Assembly (NCBI GenBank): GCA_006384855.1
Contig: VCJN01002068.1
Coordinates: 25,466-89,465, forward strand
Length of the DNA: 64,000 bases
Origin: Tetraselmis striata
Taxonomy: Eukaryota > Chlorophyta > Chlorodendrophyceae > Chlorodendrales > Chlorodendraceae
Direction: 5' to 3'
The position numbers and the translations under genes are program-made. The notes beneath the pieces were generated by a model. The model worked only from the letters and a program-made list of their open reading frames with translations. It did not search any database and was not told the DNA's origin. This document shows, in pieces, positions 43,400 through 54,189 of this stretch (the stretch's first letter is position 1; every line of letters begins with the position of its first letter).

Positions 43400-45166
43400 C
43401 TAGTGCCTATGCGGCTGCGCCGCCTCCGCCGCATGCAGACTCTCCGGGCTCACCAGCACCGCCACCTCAGTCATGCGGCCCTGCATCCCGCAGCCCGCCG
43501 CCGCCAGCCAGATCAGAGGTATCCAGAAGCCAGTGCTGGGGTTGTTGCGGCATGACCGCATAGTTTTCAGCGGCTGCCGTCCACAGCTTGTAATGCATCC
43601 ATTTCCGCCGATTCCGCTGTATGCGTTGTCTTGGCGCCGCGCTGCCCCGGCCGCCGCGCCTTGGCGCCGCGCTGCCCCGGCCGCCGCGCCTTGGCGCCGC
43701 GCTGCCCCGGCCGCCGCGCCTTGGCGCCGCGCTGGGTATCGAGTCCTCCCCTCCCTAGTGAGCGCGTCCACCTGCGCCTTGCGCTCGGGGCCGTCCTCCT
43801 CCGTCACCACATTCTGCAACCCCCACCGCGTGACGAACCACGCAGCTCCTTGCATGCGCTTGTACATGTGCCCAAGCACCGCCTGGGGACGCGAAGCTCC
43901 TTCTCGGTCATGATCGCCTTCACCCGGGCCTCCTCGAGCAGCGGACCGGCGTTAAGAATGGAAAACGTTTCCATGTGGTGCAAGCAGTCCTCCATGACCC
44001 AGCCGGACTGCACCGTCACCTTGCCTGACCCTGCAGTCATGGAGGGGAATGCCGTCACGCCCACGCCCACGCCCACGCCCGGGGGGGGGGGGGGGGGGGG
44101 TTTACCTTTCGATTCTTGGACACTGCAAACGAAGGGCGCAACCCGCGTTCAAAGTTGCTGGGTATCGGGACTAAAGCCTGGCGCCGGTCTTCCTGCTTCA
44201 TAGCTCGGAATCCAATGTGGCCCTGCACGGTGACAAATTTCCTCCAGAAGTCCCTTCCCAAGCCAAAAAAAAACAGGTGGAACGGCGCGAGGGGGAAGAG
44301 GTTGACCATGCTGACATAGCCCAGGACCACATGCACATGGCACACGCCATGGCAGCCAGTGTTCTGCTTGGCCTCCGCCAGCCGGGTTGTGTTGAACGCA
44401 CGCCGGGCAAGGTGCGTGATTCACTGGACAAGTCATCGCCTTCATGGACGGTCACCAAGCGAGCCTCCCCGTCCGCATCCACAGGGGGGTGCTCCTGGGC
44501 AACCGCCATAGCCTCCACAACCTGCCACGCCGACCGGGCGGGTGCGTGTGATTCCATACAACCGCAGTTGAGTGGTGCCACCAGCACGCATGCCGGGCCC
44601 ACTCACCTCTGAACGCAGAAGGCCCACAATGTCCCCGTCCTCGAAAACAGCGCGCCACTGGGTCGCCCCGCCGTAGTCCAACACCCACTCGGTAACGACG
44701 CCGGTTATCACGCCGTAGTGCCATACTCCCCGGAACTTCTTGGCGATGACCTTCATGTAGAAGTCGCCGGGATCGCCTTTCCATATCACGCCCTCATCGC
44801 GGGTTCCACGCCCGCCGGCGGCCACGCAGGCGCGTCGATGTCCATACCGTCTTCGCCAACGGGGTCCTCCCCCACGCCCATCACATCGTCCACCTTCGAG
44901 CCGCCGTCGTCCGAGACCGGCGCCGGCGGGCCGTTTCCGACGGCTGCAGCTACTCCTGCTGCCGCCCCTGTTGCTGCTGCTTGTGATAAGGCGGCCTTGC
45001 GGCGCAACTTAGCCGCACGCTTCAACGAGTGGCTACAGTTCGGGAATTTTAGGAAGTGCCGCTCTCGCGCCATCTTATCACATGTGCCCGTCACGTTGCC
45101 CCGCCAGTGCTTGCATGAGTACACGCCATCCTTCGACACACTCGCTATCCATCCCTTTGCCGGCAT
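43400..45166 (-). CDS. CACTA-like element protein: BED finger, Tudor-like domain, tnp2-like fragment (copy 3)
   Basis: Start ATG 45166. Exon 1 (to about 44880) carries the BED-like finger CKHWRGNVTGTCDKMARERH; one Cys of the first pair is followed by His-Trp instead of His-Cys, as Cys is replaced by Trp relative to copy 2. Exon 2 (about 44813-44606) carries the Tudor-like WHYGVITGVVTEWVLDYGGA and FEDGDIVGLL. The next exon, open here but broken in copy 2, reads CHVHVVLGYVSMVNLFPLAP, FFFGLGRDFWRKFVTVQGHI and ends KNRK before a GTAAA donor and a C20 tract. The last exons give MEDCLHHMETFSILNAGP and LGHMYKRMQGAAWFVTRWGL, then four RRQGAAAGAA repeats. HLFFFGLGRDFW resembles the Tnp2 HxxLLGxxRDFW block. 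It probably acts at element ends in the nucleus; catalytic completeness is not evident. Confidence 0.5.
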
Positions 45167-45248
45167 GCCTGCTGCCGCGCGCGGGGGGCGGGGGGGGGGG
45201 GGGGGGTTGAGAGTTGGGGTGGATGTAACCCACCACCGGCAGGCAACA

Positions 45249-45765
45249 CAGATGCGAGTGCGCGGCTGTCCGCGTGATTCAACGGTGAGCAGCGGTGACC
45301 GTGAGGCGACCCCGTACTTCATGCGCGTGCTGGGGCGTTACACAATCATCAGCAGTTAGGGCGGCTGCATTAAAACGCGCACCTACGAACACCACCTACC
45401 GCCTACCACCTACCGTACCACCTACATCCGCCCACACCTCCGCCCGTCGTGCCGCACATCGCCGCACACCGCGGGGTCAGCGGTCAGCGATGTGCGGTCA
45501 GCGATGTGCGGCGATGTGCAATGAGTGCGTACATCCGCCTGTACTTAGCCCGGGTGCTCCGCGTCGGCGGGCGACACGCGAGCCCGCGTGCGCATATCAA
45601 TTTGATGAAATTATGGAAACGAGAAATTCATATAGTACTTTACAGGTCGCGCGCGATAGTCGTCGCTACTGGGTATGAAATCCACGTCCCTCGTCCGTCC
45701 CGTATCGTCCCCGTATGTCGTCGTTCGTCACCAGTAGGGCACATTTACGTCACATCTGAATCTCA
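45249..45765 (-). promoter_or_regulatory. 5' subterminal/promoter region of the CACTA-like element
   Basis: Shared with 8035-8567 and, in its inner half, with 270-650. It contains GATGTGCGGTCAGCGATGTG subterminal words (45478-45515), an AT-rich stretch TATCAATTTGATGAAATTAT (45595) and the terminal repeat. It lies immediately upstream of the minus-strand start at 45166. Confidence 0.5.
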
Positions 45766-46781
45766 TCGCTCGAAGGCCAGAGGGCATGATTGTAACGTCT
45801 CGGCTGCGCAGAATCTCCCACAAGGCACTCTCACGACCTGCGTATATGCGTTGGTTGTCCTATTGCCTTCAGACCCGACAAAAATGTAGCTCTCATAAAC
45901 GAAAACTAGCGCAACTGAACGCCCGTCGCGAGTTGTCCGCAAGGGCGCAGTGTCCGCCCGTAACCTACACGCAGGACGCAATAAGGCGGTGTCGTCGCCA
46001 ACACCTATGATGGGGCCATGACTGGGAACCCAGGGATAGAATATACGGAGTCACAAGACGAGTACTCTTTCTAGAGCCGGATCGCGGCGGCCGCATGAGG
46101 ACTCGTGCCTAGCCACGACAAGGGGATGTTTGCCCCCTGTGTAGTCCAGCATGCTCGCACGATAGACTCGAAACTCCACGCTAGGCGGCGACGGGCATAG
46201 GCGCGGGGACCCCTCGAGGAACGCGTGCTGAAACTCACTGTCGTGTTTCTCATGCTCCCCTTGTTGGAGCCACTGACGCATAAGGTGGTGCAAGTAGGTG
46301 CAATCCCCGCCGTACAACGACTTGTCATCTACTTGACTGGACTCGGGCCATACCGAGAACCATTTGTCGAAGTTCTCGTAATTCGGGTCCCGGCCGCGCC
46401 GTATCTCTGGATCCGCTACAAGGTGTGGTCCGGCAGGCTACTAGACCCTAGATACTAAAATCGACGTGTGCGCCACTGATCCACGGCCCGTCGCTATTTG
46501 AGTGACACACGACTATTTAGTACAAACAGGTTCCTAGCACCTTCGTCTGTCCGCAACACAGTGGTAATATTCATTCGCTATGATGCACAAACGAGAAGTC
46601 ACTCGCACATGCTATAGCGTTATAGGTGGTTCCAATAGGTTCTAACACCTACTGGTAATACGATAATGAGGCAGCGCTCTATCTACCGCTAGGTGTAGTC
46701 ATCCGCTAGCATGTGACACCATCGCGTACGACAATCGCGCCGCTGCTTGTACGCATGTGTACGTACATGTTACTCGCACCC

Positions 46782-46854
46782 TGTAAGGATACCGCGCAAA
46801 ACGCACCAGGCACTCGGTACCCACATGGGGATTGGTGTGGAACATATCCTTACA
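46782..46854. mobile_element. 73-bp MITE-like repeat, copy 1
   Basis: TGTAAGGAT at one end and ATCCTTACA at the other form 9-bp inverted repeats around GCGCAAAACGCACCAGGCAC. A second copy is at 47048-47120 in the same orientation. Confidence 0.6.
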
Positions 46855-46858
46855 CTCC

Positions 46859-46890
<32 letters not shown>

Positions 46891-47047
46891 TAGGATGGAG
46901 GACCTCCTCTCGCAACGTTTCGGCTTGAATTCGGTGGCGATCCGCATTGGCCGGGTCGTCCAACATTGCGGGATATCATATCATATCATATTATATGTTT
47001 CTCCGCCGGATCGAACCCGGATCCGATGCGTGCGTAGAAGCACCAAC

Positions 47048-47120
47048 TGTAAGGATACCGCGCAAAACGCACCAGGCACTGGGTACCCACATGGGGATTT
47101 GTGTGGTACACATCCTTACA
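47048..47120. mobile_element. 73-bp MITE-like repeat, copy 2
   Basis: Same length and ends as 46782-46854, differing at only a few bases near one end (TTTGTGTGGTACACATCC). Confidence 0.6.
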
Positions 47121-47949
47121 CACCCTACTTACGGGTACTCGTAATATTGTCCTACACTTAATGGCCGCCTTGTGGTAGTCGCTCGTACTGTCGCCTCGTC
47201 GCCCCGGTACTAGTACTTTGCGTTCGCTTGTACTCGCACTCGACGTGCTCGTACTCGTATTTCGCTTGGCATGTACTCGTTCTCGTACGCCTCAGTCGCC
47301 AGTTCTTCGCTCATTCGTCGGCTCCGGCAGTACACACTACAACAGTGTAGAGTATATAGCACTGCCACTGCGGCGATGGCGAGCCACGCGGCTCGGGCGA
47401 GTGTTCCTCGGTTTGAATTCCGGCGGCCTTTGCCGGCGTATCCGGCTGTTGAAAGCATAATGAGGGCTCGACGCTGTCCTAAACTACCCACTAAGGGTGG
47501 AATTGTTTTTGGTAAATGGGGCAGGGTGGTCTTGAGTACGCGGCAATGCAGCCACTTAGAGACCCGTCGAGATGGTGAGAGGTGGGGGACATGAGTGGTG
47601 AAGAGAGGGTGGTAACCTGCATTAGCCGAGCCCCGATGGTGCAGAGGCGCGAGTACTCCACATTTGCTTTCTGGACGGACTATTTCGTTGCATTTGCCAT
47701 CATCATGTATTCCTCGAGGTACCCTTTGTTTCCCTTTGCTACTTCGTTCTTAGTGCCGTAAGGCTTGGCGGACGTGGTCCTCGTGTTCAAGTTGAGCGCG
47801 ATGCACTCTCTGACTGGCGCGATCGGTGAGCATATCGTTCTCGACCTCCTCATCATCAGTCTTTGGCGGAAAGACGTTCTGGCGTTCCTCGAGAATGCCA
47901 CTAGGCTCCCACATGACTTCGTAATTATACTGTAGTACCATGTGCGCGC

Positions 47950-48925
47950 GACATCATTCTCGCCTTACTTGCCTTTCTACAATTGTGGACTTGCTAAAGC
48001 TTTGCCTTTCCCTGAGTCTCGGTCGATTGGGTTTGCTGCCTATGCAGCAATTATTTCGTGCTAGCTTCACGCAGAAACGAATTCGCTTGCTGACATGAGG
48101 CAATTACCGAGGCGAGACGAAACAACAGAGATAAGAGGTGTATATACTGCCACATGGGGGGGCGTACTGCCACATGCGTCAAGCCACATGTTGCGGCCCT
48201 AGAATAACCGGGGTCTGCCTGGTCCGATGTTGGTAGCTGTCGCATGAAGGTGAAACAACAATGCTAGTGTAAGATTCTTGCCAATCCGTATTAAAGAAGG
48301 CATGAGCACAGTCGAGGCGAAACAAGAAAGGTTAGACATGACATTGTCATATGGCGCCGGGGAGGGGGGCGCATTGCCACACGCGTCAAAACACTAGGGC
48401 ATTTCTCGTCATGCGTTGGAACCCGTGGTCGGGCAGAGGCATCGAAGAGTGTAAAATGAGACGCCAGCCCCCCTTCCAGCCATCCATCCCGCGTATTATT
48501 CCGAAGCTCTCACGGTGGGCATGGTGGTAGTCCCGCCTTTGGCCTCAGTGCCGGTGGCATCCGGCATGCCCTCACCGCCGTCGCGCGCGAACAACGGGCG
48601 CCACTATAGAGCAGCCACTATAGAGTGGCTGCCGCCGCGCCGGCTCCCTGCCCACCGCTCTCGCCAGCCTGGCTTTCGCCACTCGTAGGCCAACACTCGG
48701 CTGCATCGCTAGCGGCTGCCAAACTCGGCGACCTGTCTGCTGCTGGCGGGCCTAGCCCCGCAGTTGCTTGCGTATCGGCCTTGCTAGCACCAACGGCCAT
48801 GGCCGCGCCACACGAGAGCGTCGGGTGGGGGCATGCCGAGAAAACGCATCCCTTGGCCGTGAGGTTCGGTGGGCGGGCCTATTGGCAAACTCTGGCGAGT
48901 GTGCCCGCGCGCGCGCGTGTGTTGT

Positions 48926-48958
<33 letters not shown>

Positions 48959-49100
48959 CTGTGCTCCGCACCTCCATCGGGATGGGGCCTACCCTAGCCT
49001 GCGGGGAAAGTAACAAATAGCGTGAGCTACATGTATCGATAGAGAAGGGAATACATGGCAGGTAAAGCACACGGACGCATGCACGTAAGGAGAAAAGGGC
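47950..49100. other. Spacer between the two head-to-head protease-like ORF copies
   Basis: No gene is supported. Two loosely similar blocks (48105-48185 and 48318-48395) share GAGGCGA(G/A)ACAA, ATATGGCG/CACATGGGG and GCCACA(T/C)GCGTCAA. A run of 33 G lies at 48926-48958. Confidence 0.4.
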
Positions 49101-49186
49101 AATATTATAGCGTAAACGGTACATGAAACTATGCTTAACCATGTAACCCACCAGCCAGCACACAGCTGGAGAAAGGCAAGGCCAAA

Positions 49187-51100
49187 ATGCCGTCGCCTAT
49201 TTTCGAGGAACGTCAGAGCGCATTTCCGCCAAAGATTGAGGAGGAGGTCGAAAACGATTGGCTCACCGATCGCGCCGGCACGAGAGTTCATACAAGAAAA
49301 CTGGAGCACCAGAAGTACGTCCAACTTGCCATTCAAGAGTGGCAAGAAGCACGGGAACGCAGAGGTTACCTCGAGGACTACATGGCAACCGCAAACCTGC
49401 GGAAACAACTTGCCGAGGAAGCAGAGGCGGGGTACTCGCGCCTCGTGAACATCGGGGCTCGGCTAATGCAGGTTACCACCCTCTCTTGCCCACCTATGTT
49501 CCCAACCTCTCGCTTTATCGATGGGTCTCCAATTACATTCATTGCTGCGTACTAAAGGCCCCCCTTCCCCGGCTTACCAGAAACGATTACACCCTTCGTG
49601 GGCAGTCGAGGACAGTGTCGAGCCCTCTCAACAACAACTGGATGGTCAGGCAGGGGCAGCCGGACCTGAGCCTCAGGAACGCTCGCATGAGCCGCGTGGC
49701 TCGCCATCGACTGTGACCAACTCTTCCGCACGCAGTGCGTCTGTTTCTCAAGACTCTATGTACAACGCCACACACCCCGAACATCACGGCAGTTCGGACG
49801 GGGGGGTTACGTAACAGGACGAGCTGGCTCCGCCATCGGCAGCTGCGTCCCCGCCTATCGAGATTCTCGAGTCACCCACGCCTGAGGAACTGCCTTGCTT
49901 TGGCCCTCCTGTAGCCGTGCGCCTTAATCTTCTTTTATTTCTTGGCTGCAAGTACTTAGTCGGCCCCGATGTGTTGTCAGCCTGGCGGACCACCCCTGGA
50001 AGTGGATCTTCATTTCATATACACCGCGGTTGGGACCCCAATTACGAGAACTTCGACGAGTGGTTCTCGGTATAGCCCGCGCCTGAGTTGTTGTACGGCG
50101 ACGAATACGGCAACTTGCACCATGTAATGCGCAAGTGGCTCCTGGATTGGGAGTTCGAAAAATTCGACATCGAGTATCAGTACGCGTTCCTGGAGGGTTT
50201 CTTGCGCTAATGCCCGCCGCCGCCTAGCGTGGAGTTTCGTTTCTGTCGTGCGAGCATGGACTACTCAGGGCGAGGATTTGCCAATTTTGTGGCTAGGCAT
50301 GAGTCGTCATGTGGCCGCCGAGACCCGGCTCCCGATGGCGTACTTGTTTTTTGGTTCCACATAATGTATCCATGGGGTTCGAGGTCTTGGGCTCAGCCAC
50401 AGCCGTGGCCGTTTCCCAAGTCCACTGAAGCGGGCGGGCACTTCGCCATTGCGGTATGGACAACTCGTGACGGACGTTCAGTTGCGCATGTTTTCCTATA
50501 TGACAGCTACTATCCTATCCCATCACATGGTGTACATGCCGACCAATGCCAATACGTTGGTCGCGAGAATAATGCCTTGTGGGAGATTCTGCGCATCACA
50601 GATTCAGATGAGCACTGTGAGATTAGACATGGCACGTATGCCTCCTGTCCTTCGTGGTCGTGTCAGCCAACAAGATGGTGAATGTGCAAACTCGTGCTCC
50701 ATGCGCGCTGGGCTGGGAGGCCGCGCGTTCGCTTTCGTTGTATGCCGAGAGTTCTGGGGCGGCCGCGTTGCCCGGGCCTTCGATAGGCCGCCGCCGCTTC
50801 GTGTCGAGTCCCCAGATGTGCGGCGATTCGCGTTGGTGTGGATGCCTTGGTTTATTATGGTGACTGGTTAGGGCCTGAGCCCCTTAGAGGGCCCGCCGAG
50901 GAGGGGGAAGAAAAGTTTTCTGCGTTGCCTCATCGACGGCGTTCCGTGGGACCTCTTCCCGCCGGGAGTGGGCATGTCGTGGTGGGGCGCTGAGCAGATC
51001 TCCCGGAGCCTGAACTTGCTGCGCACAAAGTTCACGGCTACTCGGGGTCCTTGGCGGTGGGCATATGTGGTGCCGAAACGGGACAACCCTCATGCCAGCC
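49187..51100 (+). pseudogene. MULE-associated ORF with a C48/Ulp1-like protease signature (tentative)
   Basis: The ORF opens at ATG 49187 (PSPIFEERQSAFPPKIEEEV; helical, charged, ending VNIGARLMQ). After a diverged middle it continues through WKWIFISYTPRLG, LHHVMRKWLLDWEFEKFDIE and SVEFRFCRASMDYSGRGFAN. GGHFAIAVWTTRDGRSVAHV leads to FLYDSYYP, then ALWEIL, then QQDGECANSC. An H...D...Q...C order of this kind is what Ulp1/C48 peptidases show, and such domains are often carried by Mutator-like elements. Phe replaces the usual Trp after His and DCG is not present, so the assignment is uncertain. The C-terminus has SFLRCLIDGVPWDLFPPGVG and MSWWGAEQISRSL. Stops at about 49553, 50075 and 50208 show it is decayed or heavily interrupted by introns. 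This copy lacks the CACTA-like insertion. Confidence 0.45.
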
Positions 51101-51599
51101 AGTCAGATGCTTTAGAACGCCCCCCCCCCCCCCCCCCCCCCCTTCCCCCCCCCAACAACGTCACGTGGAATAACATCACGTGGTCCCGAGCCGTGGACGG
51201 CGTTGTTATGGTCGAGTGTGACGGCGTCGACGGAATCTCGCGCCACACATGGCACAGTATCCGCCTGTTCCGGGACTTGCATATGGTGCCTCCGCGTGCT
51301 GGTCGCTGGACGCCCGCACAGCTTATGCACGCCCGTATACTTCGCTGCGCGACGTGCTTGGGCAACGCCGACCCCAGATCCATCCACCCGGCAGGGCCAG
51401 TCCCTCATTTCCGCGGGCGGGGCGGTGGTGGAGCACCACTGGCAGCCCGTCTTGCTTCCACCGCAACCACCCCGACCCTCGTCGTCTCCTCGAGTGGAAA
51501 AAAAAAGGTTTGTGCAGTAGTTTGTTCATGTTGTTATGTGTGCCGAAACTCGATTGCTGAACTCGACTCGTATGTATTCCACTGCGCACCTGCTACTTT

Positions 51600-54169
51600 T
51601 ACGGCTCGCTAATTGAGTCGCAGTCGCAGGAAATTGAGTACTGCCGGTACGTTCTGAACTCGTCGCAGTCGCAGGAAACCCCATTGTCGCCCGCAGAAAC
51701 GCACTCTTGTCGACAACAAACTCCGCGGACGGCTTGCAAGGAGCGACAAGGTTGGGGCAGCAATCCTCGTCTACTGTTGGTATACGCGACGATGCGCGCC
51801 AAGGTGACATGGTCCTCGGAGTGGCAGTCGGCGTTGACGAACAACTCGCCGTCATGCCACATGTAGAGCTTTATTCCACCCCTATCGGGATTTAAGAAGT
51901 CGTTAGCGCCATGAATGTACTGCGAGAATTCCTGCTGCAATCCGGAGATGAAGTCCTCGTACAACTCCGTGTGTTGCGCGCCTTGATGCTTGCATAGGTC
52001 AGGGAAGCCCTCCTCGAGCAGATAGAGTATCAGTCGGCCGGCGACGTTTGCCAAACTGTTCGTCGCATTTACTTGCGCGGTGCCAGCTGCGAGTTGGTAG
52101 ACGCATGAACACCTGCTACACCCGGGGCGCGATTGATCCATGTTAGGTTGCTGCCGAAGTACTCGTTTTCGAGCCAGGGCGCCGCCCGTCTCTCACCAAC
52201 TCGACGCCACTCCGCCATCAAAACCTCGGCGACGGCTTCAACTTGCTCACGTGTACTGCTTTCGTAGGTCGTGGTGATAGTCTCTAGACACAACGACTTG
52301 TAGCGTTCGTGAGTGAGGACAAGGTAGCTGCGGCCATCCTCCTTCAACCTAGTTTTACTCTTCCGGAAGAGGTGGTGGTAGCAAGTTACTGCATGCGGCG
52401 GCGGATATAACACACGTTCAAGCAGAATCCGCCGTCCGCCCCGATTCCAACCACAACTAGACAAAGAGATAGAGATAGACGGGCGTCACCTCGGCCGCGG
52501 GGAACATCGTCCTAATTGCCAATACCACGCACTCGGGAGCCCTTGTCGGAGACAACTGCACTAGGGTCGAGGGCGACGCCAAAAAGCTCGCGATAGGACA
52601 AGGAGAGACCCCGAAAGAGGGTCAGAAAGGCAGGCGCAGTCTCAAAGCGAGCAAAGCAAAACGCAATTGGCAAGAACGTGTTGACGAGTTTCCGGTGGAA
52701 GCTGGATTTTCTGATCGTAGTCGTGCCGACTGTCAGTAGGACCCACATGTTGAACGACACCTTGTGCGTGCCGTCAGTCATAAGACGCAAGGGCAATCCT
52801 GAAAGCCATCCGAAGCGTGCTCAACAGCCCGAGTGAAGAAAACGCCACAGCACTCGACTTCTCATCATTAACTCCGTCTCGGAGCACAACCAATTCAGTT
52901 TCTGACACCTTATCCAATGCAGTCCCTGATGGCAATGCCTTTGACTCGGTCCACTCGCGCAGATCGTGAAAAGATGTGAGCTGGAACGCTCCTTTGCCAA
53001 GCTTGATGAGATACTTTTTCCACCGCCTTCGTTGAGTCAGGAGCTGGGGCCGCATGCCATCCAAGACTCCGGCAGCGCGCATGGTCGAGCGTGGCACATG
53101 ATCCAACGCTCTCTTTGGCGACATTCCCCGAAGCAGGAGCGGCTGCAACGTGCCGCGAAGCGACTGAGGTACACCTCCCCACCACGGATCTCGACAAGTA
53201 CAGTCGTGTGAACATCGTTGCTGAACTGCAACTCCCACTTGTCAGTGGCCTAGTTGACAGCCGCGCGCAATCGAGCCGGGCACGCTACATGCTGCCGGCA
53301 CTGGTTCACCTGTAAACAAACACATTTCCGTTTGTTCAAGCCCAGGTGACTGCTACTTGCACGCGGGAATTAGTTATTGACGAGGGGCAGCATTATACCT
53401 TAGTATCCGCCGAGGCATACAGGAACCGCCATTTAGTTGGTAGGCCTGAGATTACCGCCATGACCGCTTTGTAGTCGGCATATTCAGTGTGGCCGTCTCC
53501 GGCAGAAAGCCACTGACCGATATGGTGTGGGTGTACCTCAGTCCCAGCCGGGGTGGTCCGTGGGGCCCCTGCAACTACCAAGTCAGAACGCTTAGCGCTA
53601 CCTTGCATACCGGGGCTGCCTTCGGCACCTACATCAGGCGCCAGAACTTCGGCCAAAGACGCAGGAGGCCGCAAGCCAACCCCCCTAAATGACTCTTCGA
53701 AGGCCGCAGCATCAGGCGGGTCTGCCCCACGCGAGGAGATCGCGACGGGCCGCCCGACGGCAGACCCGATACAACTTGTTGCCATCGCGAGAATAACTTC
53801 CCTCCCGAACGTTCCCTCATGCGCTTGAAGGAGTGCCTCGGCCCGCTCAAGTGCAGCGCCAAGTTCGTCGATAGCCCGCAAGGGGGAACCCATATATACT
53901 GACCCCACAGCCCTACTTCCTACTTGTTTCAGCGAGAACGTTTGGACATGTGTGGGAGGCGGAGAACTACCTCGACTTCGCGGCAACCTACCCCCCGCAC
54001 AACATGTGCCCCTGCCTCGACCCGCCGCCTTTGCCTTACTTGTTCCGCCGCCACCAGGCAGGTGATCATGTACTTTGCGCCAGTGCACGCGAACCCTAAA
54101 AACCTGCACAGGGTTTAAAGCTATGATAATGGCCCCCCAAAAAAGGCTAATAGTTAAGCATAGTGGCAT
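51600..54169 (-). pseudogene. Mutator-like (MULE) transposase, copy B
   Basis: ATG 54169 opens an Ala/Gly-rich N-terminal ORF to 53393 (contains RAIDELGAALERAEALLQAH). The transposase follows: RRRWKKYLIKLGKGAFQLTS (about 53020), then ALDKVSETELVVLRDGV, then catalytic LMTDGTHKVSFNMWVLLTVG (first Asp about 52775). PIAFCFARFETAPAFLTLFR, ELFGVALDPSAVVSDKGS (second Asp about 52540) and SSTREQVEAVAEVLMAEWRR follow, and the 3' part has SGLQQEFSQYIHGANDFLNP and LYMWHDGELFVNADCHSEDH. The enzyme would cut and paste the element using a DDE site. Frame breaks near 52800, 52500 and 52465 separate the blocks. It is better preserved than copy A but not intact. Confidence 0.65.
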
Positions 54170-54189
54170 GTACCGTTTACGCTATGATC

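Larger units (their letters stand above)
38114..45765 (-). mobile_element. 7652-bp CACTA-like element, with TSD TCG
   Basis: The left end is CACTGTGAGATTCAGATGTG (38114). The right end, read inward, begins TGAGATTCAGATGTGAC at 45765. The five outermost bases CAGTG are missing on the right. TCG occurs immediately outside both ends (38111-38113 and 45766-45768), the 3-bp target duplication expected of CACTA elements. Flanking sequences join into one ORF that is uninterrupted at 49187-51100. The minus-strand BED/Tudor/tnp2-like gene reads from the right end. The left two-thirds is cargo: a lysine/glutamate-rich ORF, a second BED-like exon, 370-bp tandem repeats and a plus-strand Cys-rich ORF. 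A complete tnp2 domain is not evident, so mobilisation was probably in trans, perhaps by a relative of the 877-6008 transposase. Confidence 0.8.
45769..47940 (-). pseudogene. 5' part of the MULE-associated protease-like ORF, interrupted by the CACTA-like insertion
   Basis: Minus-strand matches to the plus-strand copy at 49187-50650 are clear. 47940-47690 gives EERQNVFPPKTDDEEVENDM (EERQSAFPPKIEEEVENDW in the other copy). 47610-47380 is DNA-level similar. 46420-46060 gives YLHHLMRQWL, FLEGSPRLCPSPPSVEFRVY and VARHESSCGRRDPA. 45960-45770 gives DGRSVALVFVYESYIF. The stretch 46450-47220 is unrelated to the other copy and holds two 73-bp MITE-like inserts and a C tract. Translation resumes at 38113. 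Frames are broken in several places, so the ORF was probably dead irrespective of the insertion. Confidence 0.65.
49107..54185. mobile_element. Mutator-like element, copy B, with inverted ends and two convergent ORFs
   Basis: Left block 49107-49139 (ATAGCGTAAACGGTACATG plus ACTATGCTTAAC) is inverted at 54153-54185 with two or three mismatches. Beyond these blocks the similarity fades over about 60 bp, so the true termini may lie slightly further out. Inside, a protease-like ORF reads rightward and a MULE transposase reads leftward; they converge near 51600. Both show stops or shifts. Confidence 0.6.

Noticed and set aside
46990-47045. Second tRNA-like B box on the minus strand (GGGTTCGATCC)
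   Set aside because: No cloverleaf can be drawn from the surrounding sequence.
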